From Hyphomonas sp. (lineage in GTDB: Bacteria; Pseudomonadota; Alphaproteobacteria; Caulobacterales; Hyphomonadaceae), in contig NZ_CP051230.1 in NCBI RefSeq assembly GCF_017792385.1, forward strand, positions 2,542,001 to 2,606,000: DNA of 64,000 nucleotides. Direction: 5' to 3'. Below the pieces are notes generated by a model, which was not told the DNA's origin, made no database searches, and saw nothing but the letters and a program-made list of their open reading frames with translations. The translations under genes were made by a program, and so were the position numbers. Positions 34,009 to 43,461 of this stretch are shown in pieces. Within the stretch, counting starts at the first letter, position 1. Each line of letters begins with the position of its first letter.

Positions 34009-36039
34009 CTAGATCGCGTTCATCGTGAGGAGTGTATAAGTTGCCACGGCTTTCCCGTCGGCACGTGTGACTTCGACATCCCAATTCACCTCACCATACT
34101 CATCATTTCGTTTCTTCTTGGACTTCGCGGTCAACCTAACAGTCAGAGTCTCGCCGGGCGTTACGGGTGCCAGGAAGCGCAGATCGTCGAGTCCATAGTT
34201 TGCCAACACAGGGCCTGGCTCCGGATCAACGAACAATCCGGCAGCGAATGAAAGAATGAGATAACCGTGTGCGACCCGGCCCGGGAAGAAGGGGTTGGCG
34301 GCCGCCGCTTCCTCATCCATGTGGGCGTAGAAATTATCACCGGTGAACTCGGCGAAATGTTCGATGTCTTCAAGTGATACCGTTCGTGACCCGGTTTCAA
34401 TTGTCTTACCGATCTCCAGATCGCCAAACTTGTACCGGAAGGGATGGGGGGTGGATGTATCGGTTTTCGCGCCGGTCACCCACGACTCCGTGATGGCGGT
34501 CAGTATATCGGGGGAGCCTTGGATAGCGGTGCGTTGCATATAGTGCTTGATACCACGCACCCCGCCCATCTCTTCGCCACCGCCGGCGCGCCCAGGACCG
34601 CCATGAACAAGAACCGGAAGCGGTGAGCCATGCCCGGTCGACTCCCTCGCGCAGTCGCGGTTGATAATCGCGATCCGTCCGTGGAAGGGCGCCGTACCGA
34701 GGACGACTTCGCGGGCGACACTCTTGTTATGGGTGAAGAGGGACATCACCAGCGATCCGCCGCCTAGTCTGCAGAGTTCGATGGCGTCGGCAACTGAATC
34801 ATAGGGCATCAGGGTTGCCACTGGACCGAAAGCTTCCACGGAGTGGACTTTCTCTGCCGAGAGTGGAGATGAGCAACGCAGGAGGACTGGAGACATGAAT
34901 GCGCCCGTTTGCGCACCGTCCCCCACCAGTGTGGGTTCGTCGAGAGAGCCATGCACAATTTCCGCCTCGTCTTCGAGTTCGCCAACCCTGGACACAACAT
35001 CAGCGCGCTGCGCGGCGCTGACCAGAGCGCCCATTTTTGTCGCCTTGTCGGCCGGGTCGCCGATGGAGATACCGGAAAGTTGCTGTACGAGAGCGTCCTG
35101 AACAGCATCCACCAGGGAAGAAGGGACGAGTATACGCCGGATAGCGGTACATTTTTGCCCAGCCTTTACGGTCATCTCCCGTGAAACCTCTTTCACGAAG
35201 AGCTGAAACTCTTCGTCATCAGGTGCGACTTCCGGACCAAGCATGCTTGCATTCAGCGAGTCCTGTTCAGCAATAAACGGCACGCTGTGTTCAATAATTG
35301 TAGGATGCGTCTTGAGTTTTGCGGCAGTCGCAGCCGAGCCGGTGAAGGAAACAACGTCCTGGCCAGTGAGGTGCGAGAGGAGATCGCCCGCCGATCCTAC
35401 GACGAGTTGAACCGCGCCTTTAGGGAGCAAGCCCGTTGCAACCATGATCTGAACGGCAGATTCGGCCAGTTGAGCCGTAGGTGTTGCCGGCTTGATAATG
35501 ACTGGCATTCCCGCCATCAGGGCCGGACCAAGCTTTTCGAGCATGCCCCAGATGGGAAAGTTGTAAGCATTGATCTGGACGGCTACCCCCAGCTTGGAGG
35601 TGTGGATATGCTGTCCGACAAAGGTCCCACCTTTGGAGAGACCCTCAATCGGCCCGTCGAGGATGATTGTGCTGTTTGGAAGTTCCCGTTTCGCTTTTGA
35701 GGCCAGCGAAAACAGTGTCCCCGCACCGCCTTCGATATCGGGCCAGGCGTCCCGATCAGTGGCACCCGTATCGCGCGATACAGCGTAGAGGTCGTCCTTC
35801 CTGTCCATCAGTGCCTGGGCCAAGCCTTTCAGCATTGCCGCGCGTTCATGGAAGGTCATTGCGCGCAGGGCCGGGCCGCCGACATTACGCCCATGGCGTA
35901 CCATGTCGGCAAAATCGATTCCGGCAGACGAGGTCCTTGCGACAGGCTTGCCATTCACGGCGGAGATGATGTCGACGAAGTCCGCTTCGCCGCTTTTCCA
36001 GTCATCCTTATAATAGTTGCTCAACGTCCTGGGGGGCAT
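34009..36039 (-). CDS. paaZ: PaaZ, oxepin-CoA hydrolase / semialdehyde dehydrogenase
   Basis: 676 residues with both domains. The N-terminal aldehyde dehydrogenase domain has Glu258 (FIAEQDSLNA) and Cys297 (AGQKCTAIRR), each two positions from the E. coli PaaZ residues. The C-terminal MaoC hydratase (about 540-676) has DNFYAHMDEEAAAANPFFPGRVAHGYLILSFAAGLF. The hydratase opens the oxepin ring and the dehydrogenase oxidises the resulting aldehyde, avoiding a toxic by-product. Both activities look intact. Confidence 0.95.
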   Translation of the reverse strand: MPPRTLSNYYKDDWKSGEADFVDIISAVNGKPVARTSSAGIDFADMVRHGRNVGGPALRAMTFHERAAMLKGLAQALMDRKDDLYAVSRDTGATDRDAWPDIEGGAGTLFSLASKAKRELPNSTIILDGPIEGLSKGGTFVGQHIHTSKLGVAVQINAYNFPIWGMLEKLGPALMAGMPVIIKPATPTAQLAESAVQIMVATGLLPKGAVQLVVGSAGDLLSHLTGQDVVSFTGSAATAAKLKTHPTIIEHSVPFIAEQDSLNASMLGPEVAPDDEEFQLFVKEVSREMTVKAGQKCTAIRRILVPSSLVDAVQDALVQQLSGISIGDPADKATKMGALVSAAQRADVVSRVGELEDEAEIVHGSLDEPTLVGDGAQTGAFMSPVLLRCSSPLSAEKVHSVEAFGPVATLMPYDSVADAIELCRLGGGSLVMSLFTHNKSVAREVVLGTAPFHGRIAIINRDCARESTGHGSPLPVLVHGGPGRAGGGEEMGGVRGIKHYMQRTAIQGSPDILTAITESWVTGAKTDTSTPHPFRYKFGDLEIGKTIETGSRTVSLEDIEHFAEFTGDNFYAHMDEEAAAANPFFPGRVAHGYLILSFAAGLFVDPEPGPVLANYGLDDLRFLAPVTPGETLTVRLTAKSKKKRNDEYGEVNWDVEVTRADGKAVATYTLLTMNAI

Positions 36040-36058
36040 AGTTAGATCCGTATAATGA

Positions 36059-36850
36059 TTATTTTCCGGTGAAGGCAGGCTTGCGCTTCTCCATGAAGGC
36101 CTTTACGCCCTCGCTATAGTCGGCCGATGAGCCAAGCTCACGCATGAAGTCGCGTTCGAGATCGAGCTGTACGTCGAGCGAGTTATTTAACGCCTGACGA
36201 ATAGCTTGCTTAGTGCGCGCAAGTCCGCGTGTCGGACCTGTGGCAAACCTTTCCGCCAGCGCTATTGCTGCCGGCATCAGTTCTGCATCATCGACGGCGC
36301 GCCAAATCAGACCCCATTGTTCCGCCGTCTCGCTATTAATTGGGTCACCTGTCAGAGCCAATCCGAGAGCGCGGGCCTGGCCGATTAGGCGAGGCAAAAT
36401 CCAGCTACCGCCGCTATCAGGAATCAGGCCAATGTTCGAAAAGGACTCGATGAATTTGGCGCCTCTTGCCGCCAGCACGATGTCGCAGGCCAGCGCAATA
36501 TTCGCCCCGGCCCCTGCGGCAACGCCGTTCACTGCACAGACGACCGGTTGTTGCAAACCGGAAAGCCTGCGCACGAGTGGATTGTAACGCTTCTCCACAG
36601 ATTCGCCGAGATCGACAGATTCTGAGCCTGGCGCAACAGCACGGTCGGACAGGTCCTGACCTGCACAAAATCCACGCCCCGCTCCGGTCAGCAGCAGGCA
36701 CCTGATTTCATCATCGGCTTCCACGATCGTCAGAGCATCGGCGACCTCTTCATGCATTTCAGCTGTAAAGCTGTTCAGACGATCTGGCCGATTAAGCGTA
36801 ATCCGCCCGACGCCATTTTCCCTGTCGAACAAAATTGTGGTGTAGGTCAT
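36059..36850 (-). CDS. paaG: PaaG, ring-1,2-epoxyphenylacetyl-CoA isomerase
   Basis: 263 residues of the crotonase fold. LNRPDRLNSFTAEMHEEVADAL and TGAGRGFCAGQDLSDR form the oxyanion-hole region. FSNIGLIPDSGGSWILPRLIGQARALGLALTG contains the Asp expected for PaaG isomerases instead of the hydratase Glu. It converts the ring epoxide to the seven-membered oxepin-CoA. It is the first gene of the leftward unit (paaG-paaZ-paaK-ethD), starting 118 bases from the divergent paaI. Confidence 0.94.
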   Translation of the reverse strand: MTYTTILFDRENGVGRITLNRPDRLNSFTAEMHEEVADALTIVEADDEIRCLLLTGAGRGFCAGQDLSDRAVAPGSESVDLGESVEKRYNPLVRRLSGLQQPVVCAVNGVAAGAGANIALACDIVLAARGAKFIESFSNIGLIPDSGGSWILPRLIGQARALGLALTGDPINSETAEQWGLIWRAVDDAELMPAAIALAERFATGPTRGLARTKQAIRQALNNSLDVQLDLERDFMRELGSSADYSEGVKAFMEKRKPAFTGK

Positions 36851-36923
36851 CGGTCGGCTTCTCCCGTAGCCATCAATTCACCGCGATCAGAGCGCAGTTG
36901 ATTTCTTCTTGTGGCAATATAAA

Positions 36924-36949
36924 AGAACGACCAGTCGGTCAACTATTAT
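36924..36949. promoter_or_regulatory. PaaR operator 1 in the paaG/paaI divergent promoter
   Basis: The 18-mer AGAACGACCAGTCGGTCA (36924-36941) matches the operator before the envelope unit at 15 of 18 positions. It lies midway between the two divergent starts. A -10-like TATTAT (36944-36949) is adjacent for the rightward paaI unit, and TATATT is present on the other strand for the paaG unit, so one site could control both. Confidence 0.65.
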
Positions 36950-36967
36950 CTTCTGGATTTGGATATC

Positions 36968-37399
36968 ATGGACGCCTCCCCGCTCGAAATTGCACGATAT
37001 CTTAACGAAAGGGAGACGACGTCCAGGGTTTGGGATCTGAAACTCGTCGATGCCGGACCTGGCTGGGCGACCGTTCGTATGCCAGCCAAGCACGACATGC
37101 TTAATGGTCACGGAATGCTGCACGGGGCGCTTATTTTTGCGGTTGCCGATACCGCTTTTGCCTATGCATGCAATTCACGAAATCTCGCCTCTGTCGCTTT
37201 CCAGGCGTCGGTCGTTTTCCTGGCGCCGGTAATGGAGGGGGATGTGCTTGAAGCGCATGCGGAAGAAACCGCCGGGCAGGGACGAAGCAGTGTCTATGCA
37301 GTCACGGTCATAAACCAGCGCGGGGAAGCTGTTGCCGCATTTCAGGGCATTTCGCGAACCCGCGGTGAACCCGTTATCAAATTCAACAACGAGGACTGA
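36968..37399 (+). CDS. paaI: PaaI, hydroxyphenylacetyl-CoA thioesterase
   Basis: 143 residues from the ATG at 36968 (a TTG nine bases earlier is in frame). It is a hot-dog thioesterase with NGHGMLHGALIFAVADTAFAYACNS, the PaaI active-site region, and FQASVVFLAPVMEGDVLEAHAEE. PaaI releases CoA from dead-end phenylacetyl-CoA thioesters. It heads the rightward unit paaI-paaJ-paaH-paaF; paaJ follows after 5 bases. Confidence 0.92.
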   Translation: MDASPLEIARYLNERETTSRVWDLKLVDAGPGWATVRMPAKHDMLNGHGMLHGALIFAVADTAFAYACNSRNLASVAFQASVVFLAPVMEGDVLEAHAEETAGQGRSSVYAVTVINQRGEAVAAFQGISRTRGEPVIKFNNED

Positions 37400-37404
37400 T
37401 TATC

Positions 37405-38610
37405 ATGCCAGAAGCATTTATATGCGATGCTGTTCGTACACCGATTGGCCGATATGGCGGGGGCTTGTCTGCCATTCGAGCCGATGATCTCGCAGCACTG
37501 CCGTTGAAATCACTGATGCAAAGGAACCCGTCTGTGGACTGGGAGCGCGTCGATGATGTGATCATGGGCGGAGCCAATCAGGCAGGAGAAGATAATCGTA
37601 ACGTCGCTCGGATGGCTGCATTGCTGGCTGGGCTGCCGATGACTGTTCCAGGTGTGACAGTAAATCGTCTGTGTGGGTCTGGCATGGATGCGGTGGTGAT
37701 GGCTGCCCGAGCGATCAAGGCGGGTGAGGCCGAGGTGATTATCGCGGCCGGCGCAGAGTCCATGTCCCGCGCGCCATTTGTAGTTGCAAAGCCGGATGCG
37801 GCATTTTCCCGCAATGCGGAAATGTACGATACGACGATCGGCTGGCGATTTGTCAACACGCGCCTCAAGAGCGAGTACGGCATCGACTCCATGCCGGAAA
37901 CTGCCGAGAACGTAGCTGAGGACTTCGCCATCAGCCGCGAAGACCAGGATGCATTTGCTCTCGAGAGTCAAAGGCGGGCTGCTGCAGCAATCGTGAACGG
38001 CCGTTTCTCGCGCGAGATTGTTCCGGTATCCGTGCCGCAGAGGCGGGGTGATCCGCTCCTCGTGGAGGCCGATGAGCATCCCAGGCAAACGACGCTTGAG
38101 AAACTCGCGTCTCTGCGGCCAATTGTGAAGAAAGATGGCACAGTCACCGCCGGCAATTCTTCCGGAGTGAACGATGGAGCGGCCGCAATCATTGTCGCCT
38201 CTGAAGCGGCGGTCAACCGGTTTGGTTTGTCGCCACGGGCGCGGCTACTGGCCGGCGCAACAAAGGGGGTGCCGCCACGCATTATGGGAATAGGACCAGC
38301 ACCCGCATCGAAAGCAGTGCTTGAACGACTTGAGCTGAAGATAAGCTCCATCGACGTCGTGGAGTTGAATGAGGCCTTTGCCTCGCAGTCGCTTGCCTCG
38401 CTGCGTCAGTTAGGCCTTCCAGACTGCGCAGATCATATCAATCCGAATGGTGGAGCCATAGCGCTTGGCCATCCGCTCGGGATGTCGGGAACGCGTCTCG
38501 TAATGACGGCGGTTGAAGAGCTTGCCATTCGCGATGCGAAGCTCGCGCTGTGCGCGATGTGCATTGGCGTGGGGCAAGGCATCGCTTGTGTACTGGAGCG
38601 CGTCTCTTGA
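37405..38610 (+). CDS. paaJ: PaaJ-type thiolase (beta-ketoadipyl/oxo-dehydrosuberyl-CoA)
   Basis: 401 residues. Thiolase residues are all present: Cys90 in NRLCGSGMDAVV, NEAFASQSLA, NPNGGAIALGHPLGMSGTR and the C-terminal CAMCIGVGQGIA. It cleaves the 3-oxo intermediates of the paa pathway to acetyl-CoA and, at the end, succinyl-CoA. The PcaF family is nearly identical in sequence, so the call rests on the surrounding paa genes. Confidence 0.92.
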   Translation: MPEAFICDAVRTPIGRYGGGLSAIRADDLAALPLKSLMQRNPSVDWERVDDVIMGGANQAGEDNRNVARMAALLAGLPMTVPGVTVNRLCGSGMDAVVMAARAIKAGEAEVIIAAGAESMSRAPFVVAKPDAAFSRNAEMYDTTIGWRFVNTRLKSEYGIDSMPETAENVAEDFAISREDQDAFALESQRRAAAAIVNGRFSREIVPVSVPQRRGDPLLVEADEHPRQTTLEKLASLRPIVKKDGTVTAGNSSGVNDGAAAIIVASEAAVNRFGLSPRARLLAGATKGVPPRIMGIGPAPASKAVLERLELKISSIDVVELNEAFASQSLASLRQLGLPDCADHINPNGGAIALGHPLGMSGTRLVMTAVEELAIRDAKLALCAMCIGVGQGIACVLERVS

Positions 38611-40052
38611 TTGCCCCCATTTCGAAACACACAACGGATCGGGTTGTCATTGGCATTTGCGGGGCAGGAAATATGGGGCTGGGCATTGCTCAGGTGGCCG
38701 CGAAAGCAGGCGCTTCCACTATTGTTTATGATAACTCTCCTGCTGCCACAGCGCAGGCGGCAGAACGACTTTCAGGATCCCTCGAACAGCAGGTCGCTGC
38801 AGGCAGGATGTCACCTGAACAGGCAGATTCTGTGCTTTCGCTGGTGAGCTGGACAAACAGACTGAAAGATCTGGCTGAAGTCGAACTCGTGATCGAAGCT
38901 ATTATCGAACGGGAAGATGTGAAAACCGAGCTGTTCCAGTCGCTGGAAAGCATTGTGTCTGAGAGCGCGATCCTGGCGACCAATACATCGTCGCTGTCTG
39001 TATCTGCTTTGGCGGCCAAGCTGATCCACCCCGGTCGGTTCATGGGGCTGCATTTTTTTAATCCTGCGACAAGGATGAAGTTGGTTGAAGTGGTTTGCGG
39101 CCTGTTGACAGATCCTGCGCTGTCCCAAGGAGCCTCAGACATGATGAGGCAATGGGGTAAGTCGCCGGTACCGGCAAAAGATGTTCCCGGCTTCATCGTC
39201 AACCGTGTCGCAAGGCCATTTTATGCCGAAGGTTGGCGGGCATATGAGGAGGGTGTGGCAACCGCTGCGGAGATCGACCATGCGTTCAGGGCGATCGGCC
39301 ACTACCGCATGGGTCCGCTGGAGCTTGGTGACCTGATTGGTCACGACATAAATTTCTCGTCTGCCGAGAAAATCTACAATGCCTATTTTGGCCGAACCCG
39401 TTTTCATCCGTCGGTGTCCCAGGCTCTCCTAGTCGGGGCCGGCATGCTGGGCCAGAAGTCCGGCGCTGGCGTCTATCGGTATGGTAAAGGGGAGACGCAG
39501 GCTCAGCCTTCTTTTCGGAACGGTGCAAACCAGGCCCCCGAACAACTTGCAAAGATACTGGAGAGCCCACCGGGAAAGCTCGTTTCTTATGACGGAGTGG
39601 CTGTGGGTTGGTCATTTGGTCCTTCTGCCTCAGCCCTTGCCGAACGACAGAAGTCTCCAGTTGTCCTGCTTGACCATAGTGGCAATTCAGCCGGTGCGGG
39701 ATGCCTGGCGGCAATGAGCAGCGATGCTGCGGCGCGTAAAAAGATTGAGGCACTGGCAGACCGACCGATCGTGCATTTAGCAGACAGGGCCGGCGGGCTG
39801 GTCTTCAGAACGCAGTGTCAACTCGCCAATAGTGCAGCAGATGCCATTCGGGACTTTGTGGCGAGCGCCGATGAGATCGACGAGGCAATGTTGCTCGGTG
39901 TGAATTATCCTGTCGGACCGATATCGTGGGCAAGGCAGGCAGGGTTCGGTCGAGTGTGCACAGCTTTAGATGCGATCGCCGACGAAACAGGAGAGGGCCT
40001 ATATCGGCCGAGCGAAGTGTTACGGAAACTGGCGCGGGAGCAAAAGGTATGA
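38607..40052 (+). CDS. paaH: PaaH, 3-hydroxyadipyl-CoA dehydrogenase
   Basis: 481 residues from a TTG at 38607 that overlaps the paaJ stop (CTTGA), with GGAG eight bases before; the longer frame to 38550 would run inside paaJ. The NAD-binding GICGAGNMGLGIAQVAAKAG is at the N-terminus, followed by NTSSLSVSALA, GLHFFNPATRMKLVEVV (catalytic His) and PGFIVNRVARPFYAEG. A second C-terminal 3HCDH-like domain (NSAADAIRDFVASADEIDEAMLLGVNYPVGP) is typical of the long PaaH form. Confidence 0.93.
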   Translation: MIAPISKHTTDRVVIGICGAGNMGLGIAQVAAKAGASTIVYDNSPAATAQAAERLSGSLEQQVAAGRMSPEQADSVLSLVSWTNRLKDLAEVELVIEAIIEREDVKTELFQSLESIVSESAILATNTSSLSVSALAAKLIHPGRFMGLHFFNPATRMKLVEVVCGLLTDPALSQGASDMMRQWGKSPVPAKDVPGFIVNRVARPFYAEGWRAYEEGVATAAEIDHAFRAIGHYRMGPLELGDLIGHDINFSSAEKIYNAYFGRTRFHPSVSQALLVGAGMLGQKSGAGVYRYGKGETQAQPSFRNGANQAPEQLAKILESPPGKLVSYDGVAVGWSFGPSASALAERQKSPVVLLDHSGNSAGAGCLAAMSSDAAARKKIEALADRPIVHLADRAGGLVFRTQCQLANSAADAIRDFVASADEIDEAMLLGVNYPVGPISWARQAGFGRVCTALDAIADETGEGLYRPSEVLRKLAREQKV

Positions 40053-40834
40053 CGGATCAAGGTTTGGAATATGTCCGTGATAGTGAGCCGGTGGAGGGTG
40101 TGCGCCTCTTGCAATTGAACCGTCCGGAACGGCGGAACGCATTGGCGACACCGGTACTTCGCCGACTGAGAGACCTAATCCGTGACGCAGATTCTGACCC
40201 CGATATCGGAGCGATTGTCGTAACGGGTGGTGCGGATATCTTTGCCGCCGGGGCAGATTTGAATGAGCTTCTAGAAAAGTCGGCGGCGGATGCACTTCTG
40301 GAAGAACGTCCAGCCGTCTGGAGAGATATACGGCATGTTTCGAAACCAGTGATTGGCGCCGTGGAGGGCTGGTGCCTTGGTGCAGGGAACGAATTGCTGC
40401 TCTGTATGGACATCGCGGTTGCCGGAAAAGGCGCAAAGTTCGGTCAGCCTGAGACCAATCTCGGCATCATGCCAGGAGCCGGGGGATGTGTCGAACTCGC
40501 GCGCCGAATTGGTCGAATGGCAGCCATGCAGCTCGTGCTGACGGGGCGGGTGATCGATGCGGAAGAAGCCCTCCGGCTTGGATTGATCTCGCAGGTCGTC
40601 GAGAAAGGCGAAGCCGGACAACATGCCGTGGACCTCGCGGCAATCCTTGCGTCCCGGGCCCCTTTGGCGATCAGACAGGCCAAGGCGGCGATTCTATCTG
40701 CTTCGGTTATGCCTGTAGAGCAAAGTATGGATTTCGAGCGTCAGGCGTTTTGCAACCTGCTCAACACAGAAGACAAGGTTGAGGGGATTTCCGCATTTCT
40801 TGAGAAGAGAGCCCCCGTCTGGAATGGCAAATGA
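40049..40834 (+). CDS. paaF: PaaF, 2,3-dehydroadipyl-CoA hydratase
   Basis: 261 residues from the ATG at 40049, overlapping the paaH stop as ATGA. The crotonase fold has both hydratase glutamates, in GAGNELLLCMDIA and GQPETNLGIMPGAGG, unlike PaaG. LNRPERRNALATPVLRRL and FAAGADLNEL form the CoA site. It hydrates dehydroadipyl-CoA before oxidation by PaaH. It is the last gene of this unit; paaA follows with its own promoter. Confidence 0.92.
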   Translation: MTDQGLEYVRDSEPVEGVRLLQLNRPERRNALATPVLRRLRDLIRDADSDPDIGAIVVTGGADIFAAGADLNELLEKSAADALLEERPAVWRDIRHVSKPVIGAVEGWCLGAGNELLLCMDIAVAGKGAKFGQPETNLGIMPGAGGCVELARRIGRMAAMQLVLTGRVIDAEEALRLGLISQVVEKGEAGQHAVDLAAILASRAPLAIRQAKAAILSASVMPVEQSMDFERQAFCNLLNTEDKVEGISAFLEKRAPVWNGK

Positions 40835-40850
40835 AGTTAAACCTGAGAAA

Positions 40851-40880
40851 TTGATTGACCGACCGACCGTTCTATTATAC
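40851..40880 (+). promoter_or_regulatory. PaaR operator 2 and promoter of paaABCDE
   Basis: TGACCGACCGACCGTTCT (40856-40873), read on the minus strand, matches operator 1 at 15 of 18 positions. It sits in the 76-base gap before paaA. TTGATT (40851-40856) and TTATAC (40875-40880), 18 bases apart, could be -35 and -10 boxes around the operator. Confidence 0.6.
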
Positions 40881-40910
40881 CGTAATCCCAACTTGATCGG
40901 AGGTTTGGAA

Positions 40911-41903
40911 ATGTACGCTCAAATGGTCGAATCGACAGGGAAGGGCGTCCGCTCGCTCGAAGACATGGACGGGCAGGAGCGTGCGTTTCAGGAAAAGATC
41001 AATACTGGTGTAAGAATTGAGCCGAAGGACTGGATGCCTGAAGGCTATCGGAAGACCCTCATTCGTCAAATCTCGCAACATGCACATTCCGAAATTGTCG
41101 GTCAGCTGCCTGAAGCCAACTGGATTTCACGTGCGCCGACTTTGCAGCGAAAGGCAATTCTGCTTGCAAAGGTTCAGGATGAAGCCGGGCATGGCCTTTA
41201 CCTGTACTGCGCTGCGGAAACATTGGGGGTCAGCCGCGATGAAATGACAGCTCAATTGCTTTCCGGAAAAGCGAAGTACAGTTCCATTTTCAATTACCCA
41301 ACACTCACCTGGGCCGATGTCGGGGCTATTGGTTGGCTTGTCGACGGTGCGGCAATCATGAATCAGGTTCCTTTGCAGCGTTGCTCATACGGGCCTTATG
41401 GTCGCGCCATGGTGCGGGTTTGCAAGGAAGAAAGTTTTCATCAGCGCCAAGGCTTCGATATCATGCGTGTGCTTTGTGAGGGGGCGCCGGAGCAGAAAAG
41501 TATGGCTCAGGATGCGTTGAATCGCTGGTGGTGGCCTTCAATTATGATGTTCGGGCCCAGCGATGAACAGTCTGTGCATTCAGCGCAATCGATGGCGTGG
41601 GGTATCAAACTTTCATCGAATGATGAGCTGCGGCAAAAGTTCGTCGACCAGACTGTTCCGCAGGCTGAGTACTTGGGGCTAACTATCCCAGATGGCGATC
41701 TGGAATGGGATGAATCTCGGGGAAGTTACAATTTCGGTGAAATTGACTGGGATGAGTTTTTCCAGGTCATTTCGGGGAACGGTCCCTGCAACAAGGAGCG
41801 CATGGCGGCAAGGACGAAGGCCTGGGACGACGGAGCATGGTTTCGAGATGGGCTGCAAGCCTTTTCCGAGCGCCAGGCCGTCCAGGCGATTGCGGCCGAA
41901 TAG
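40911..41903 (+). CDS. paaA: PaaA, phenylacetyl-CoA epoxidase catalytic subunit
   Basis: 330 residues from the ATG at 40911, chosen for the GGAGG site and the normal PaaA N-terminus (YAQMVES). Diiron ligand motifs are present: HAHSEIVGQLPEANW, VQDEAGHGLYLYCAAE, and CKEESFHQRQGFDIM (E-x2-H type). C-terminal VPQAEYLGLTIPD and WDEFFQVISGNGPCNKERM are family hallmarks. With PaaC as structural partner it inserts oxygen into the ring of phenylacetyl-CoA. Confidence 0.96.
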   Translation: MYAQMVESTGKGVRSLEDMDGQERAFQEKINTGVRIEPKDWMPEGYRKTLIRQISQHAHSEIVGQLPEANWISRAPTLQRKAILLAKVQDEAGHGLYLYCAAETLGVSRDEMTAQLLSGKAKYSSIFNYPTLTWADVGAIGWLVDGAAIMNQVPLQRCSYGPYGRAMVRVCKEESFHQRQGFDIMRVLCEGAPEQKSMAQDALNRWWWPSIMMFGPSDEQSVHSAQSMAWGIKLSSNDELRQKFVDQTVPQAEYLGLTIPDGDLEWDESRGSYNFGEIDWDEFFQVISGNGPCNKERMAARTKAWDDGAWFRDGLQAFSERQAVQAIAAE

Positions 41904-41912
41904 GAAAGTCCA

Positions 41913-42194
41913 ATGACAGAGTGGCCATTGTGGGAAATTTTCATCCGCGGTCAGCATGGCATGAGTCACCGGCACGTCGGTAGCCTCCACGCCCCCGATG
42001 CGGAGATAGCAATCAACAATGCGCGCGACGTCTATACGCGCCGCAATGAAGGCGTCAGCATCTGGGTTATGAAGTCGTCGGATATCGTTGCCAGTTCACC
42101 GGACCAAAAAGGACCTCTTTTTGATCCTGCGCAGAGCAAGACATACCGCCATCCGACTTTCTTCGAGATCCCCGACGAGATCGGAAAAATGTAA
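41913..42194 (+). CDS. paaB: PaaB, phenylacetyl-CoA epoxidase subunit
   Basis: 93 residues: WPLWEIFIRGQHGMSHRHVGSLHAPDAEIAINNARDVYTRRNEGVSIWVMKSSDIVASSP is the standard PaaB sequence, of normal length. PaaB bridges the PaaAC heterotetramers in the epoxidase complex. Its stop overlaps the paaC start (TAATG). Confidence 0.95.
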   Translation: MTEWPLWEIFIRGQHGMSHRHVGSLHAPDAEIAINNARDVYTRRNEGVSIWVMKSSDIVASSPDQKGPLFDPAQSKTYRHPTFFEIPDEIGKM

Positions 42195-42946
42195 TGTCGG
42201 CCGAGAAGTTCGAATATCTTTGCAGGTTGGGGGACAGCACGCTCATCATAGGTCAGCAGCTTGGAAAATGGTGTGGTCACGCGCCGATCCTTGAGGAGGA
42301 CATAGCTGTGGCAAATACGGCGCTTGATCTCATCGGCCAGGCAACAATGTGGCTGGACTATGCCGGAAGGGTTGAGGGCAAAGGGCGCACGGCAGACGAC
42401 CTCGCATATTTCCGCGACAGCCGAGCCTTTCGAAATGTTTTGCTTGTAGAGCAGCCAAATGGAGATTTTGGCGCGACACTGATGCGGCAATTTCTGTTTG
42501 ATGCTTGGCATCTGCCTCTTCTGGAACAACTGCTGTCGTCAACCGATCCTGAGATTTCCGCTATTGCCGGAAAGGCTGAAAAAGAGGCTCGCTATCATTT
42601 GCGGCGAAGTGCCAGCCTGGTCGAAAGATTAGGTCTCGGCACGGATGATAGTCATCAGCGTATGCAGGAAGCTCTTTTGGCTTTGTGGCCTTTTACAGGA
42701 GAGCTGATTGAGGCCGATGACGTCGATGGTATCGCGCAAGCCGAAGGTTATGGCGCTGACACTGTGACGACTGCTGAAGAGGCGTGCGGGAATTGGAGCA
42801 AGACGCTTCTGCAGGCAGGGCTCATCGTTCCGGACGATGTCCATATGCGTGTAGGTGGCAAATCGGGACTCCACAGCGAAGGTCTCGGTTATGTCCTTGC
42901 CGAGATGCAGTGTCTGGCGCGTTCAATGCCGGGGGCGAAATGGTGA
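42194..42946 (+). CDS. paaC: PaaC, phenylacetyl-CoA epoxidase structural subunit
   Basis: 250 residues. LCRLGDSTLIIGQQLGKWCGHAPILEEDIAVANTALDLIGQAT opens the inactive ferritin-like subunit. The segment AEKEARYHLRRSASLVERLGLGTDDSHQRMQEALLALWPFTGELIE is typical PaaC. It pairs with PaaA and lacks its own diiron activity in studied members. Coupled to paaB and paaD by overlaps. Confidence 0.95.
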   Translation: MSAEKFEYLCRLGDSTLIIGQQLGKWCGHAPILEEDIAVANTALDLIGQATMWLDYAGRVEGKGRTADDLAYFRDSRAFRNVLLVEQPNGDFGATLMRQFLFDAWHLPLLEQLLSSTDPEISAIAGKAEKEARYHLRRSASLVERLGLGTDDSHQRMQEALLALWPFTGELIEADDVDGIAQAEGYGADTVTTAEEACGNWSKTLLQAGLIVPDDVHMRVGGKSGLHSEGLGYVLAEMQCLARSMPGAKW

Positions 42947-43452
42947 TCCGCTTCACTGACGGTAGCCGGACCAGGCCTGATCCAGACCTGATCTGGGCGT
43001 GGCTGAAAGAGGTTCCGGACCCGGAAATTCCGGTAGTGTCGGTTGTGGACCTCGGAATGATTAGGGATGTCGTCTGGGACGGAGATCGCCTTCGTGTCGC
43101 CGTTACGCCGACATATTCGGGGTGCCCTGCAACGAGTGTCATTACCCTTGACATCAGGCGAGCCCTCGAAGCCCGCGGCCTAGACGATGTGGCCATTGAA
43201 ATTTGCCGGGCTCCCGCATGGACGACGGACTGGATCACGCCTGAAGGCAAAGAAAAACTGCGCGCCTACGGAATTGCCCCTCCGGCGCAGACAGCCAAAT
43301 GCGCCGGGATGCTCGCGCAGGCGGAAATCAGGTGCCCGCAATGCGGCTCATTGCAGACAGAAATAGTCAGTGAATTTGGCTCAACGCCGTGCAAAGCGAG
43401 CTATCGTTGCTTGTCCTGTCTGGAGCCTTTCGACTACTTCAAACCGTTTTAA
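42940..43452 (+). CDS. paaD: PaaD, epoxidase maturation protein
   Basis: 170 residues from the ATG at 42940, which overlaps the end of paaC by 7 bases; a longer frame upstream lies within paaC and has no PaaD similarity. The N-terminal DUF59/MIP18 domain (WLKEVPDPEIPVVSVVDLGMIRDV, TPTYSGCPATSVI) is followed by a zinc ribbon (CPQCGS ... CKASYRCLSCLEPF). PaaD is needed for iron-sulfur or diiron assembly of the epoxidase. Confidence 0.93.
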   Translation: MVIRFTDGSRTRPDPDLIWAWLKEVPDPEIPVVSVVDLGMIRDVVWDGDRLRVAVTPTYSGCPATSVITLDIRRALEARGLDDVAIEICRAPAWTTDWITPEGKEKLRAYGIAPPAQTAKCAGMLAQAEIRCPQCGSLQTEIVSEFGSTPCKASYRCLSCLEPFDYFKPF

Positions 43453-43461
43453 GGTTATCGC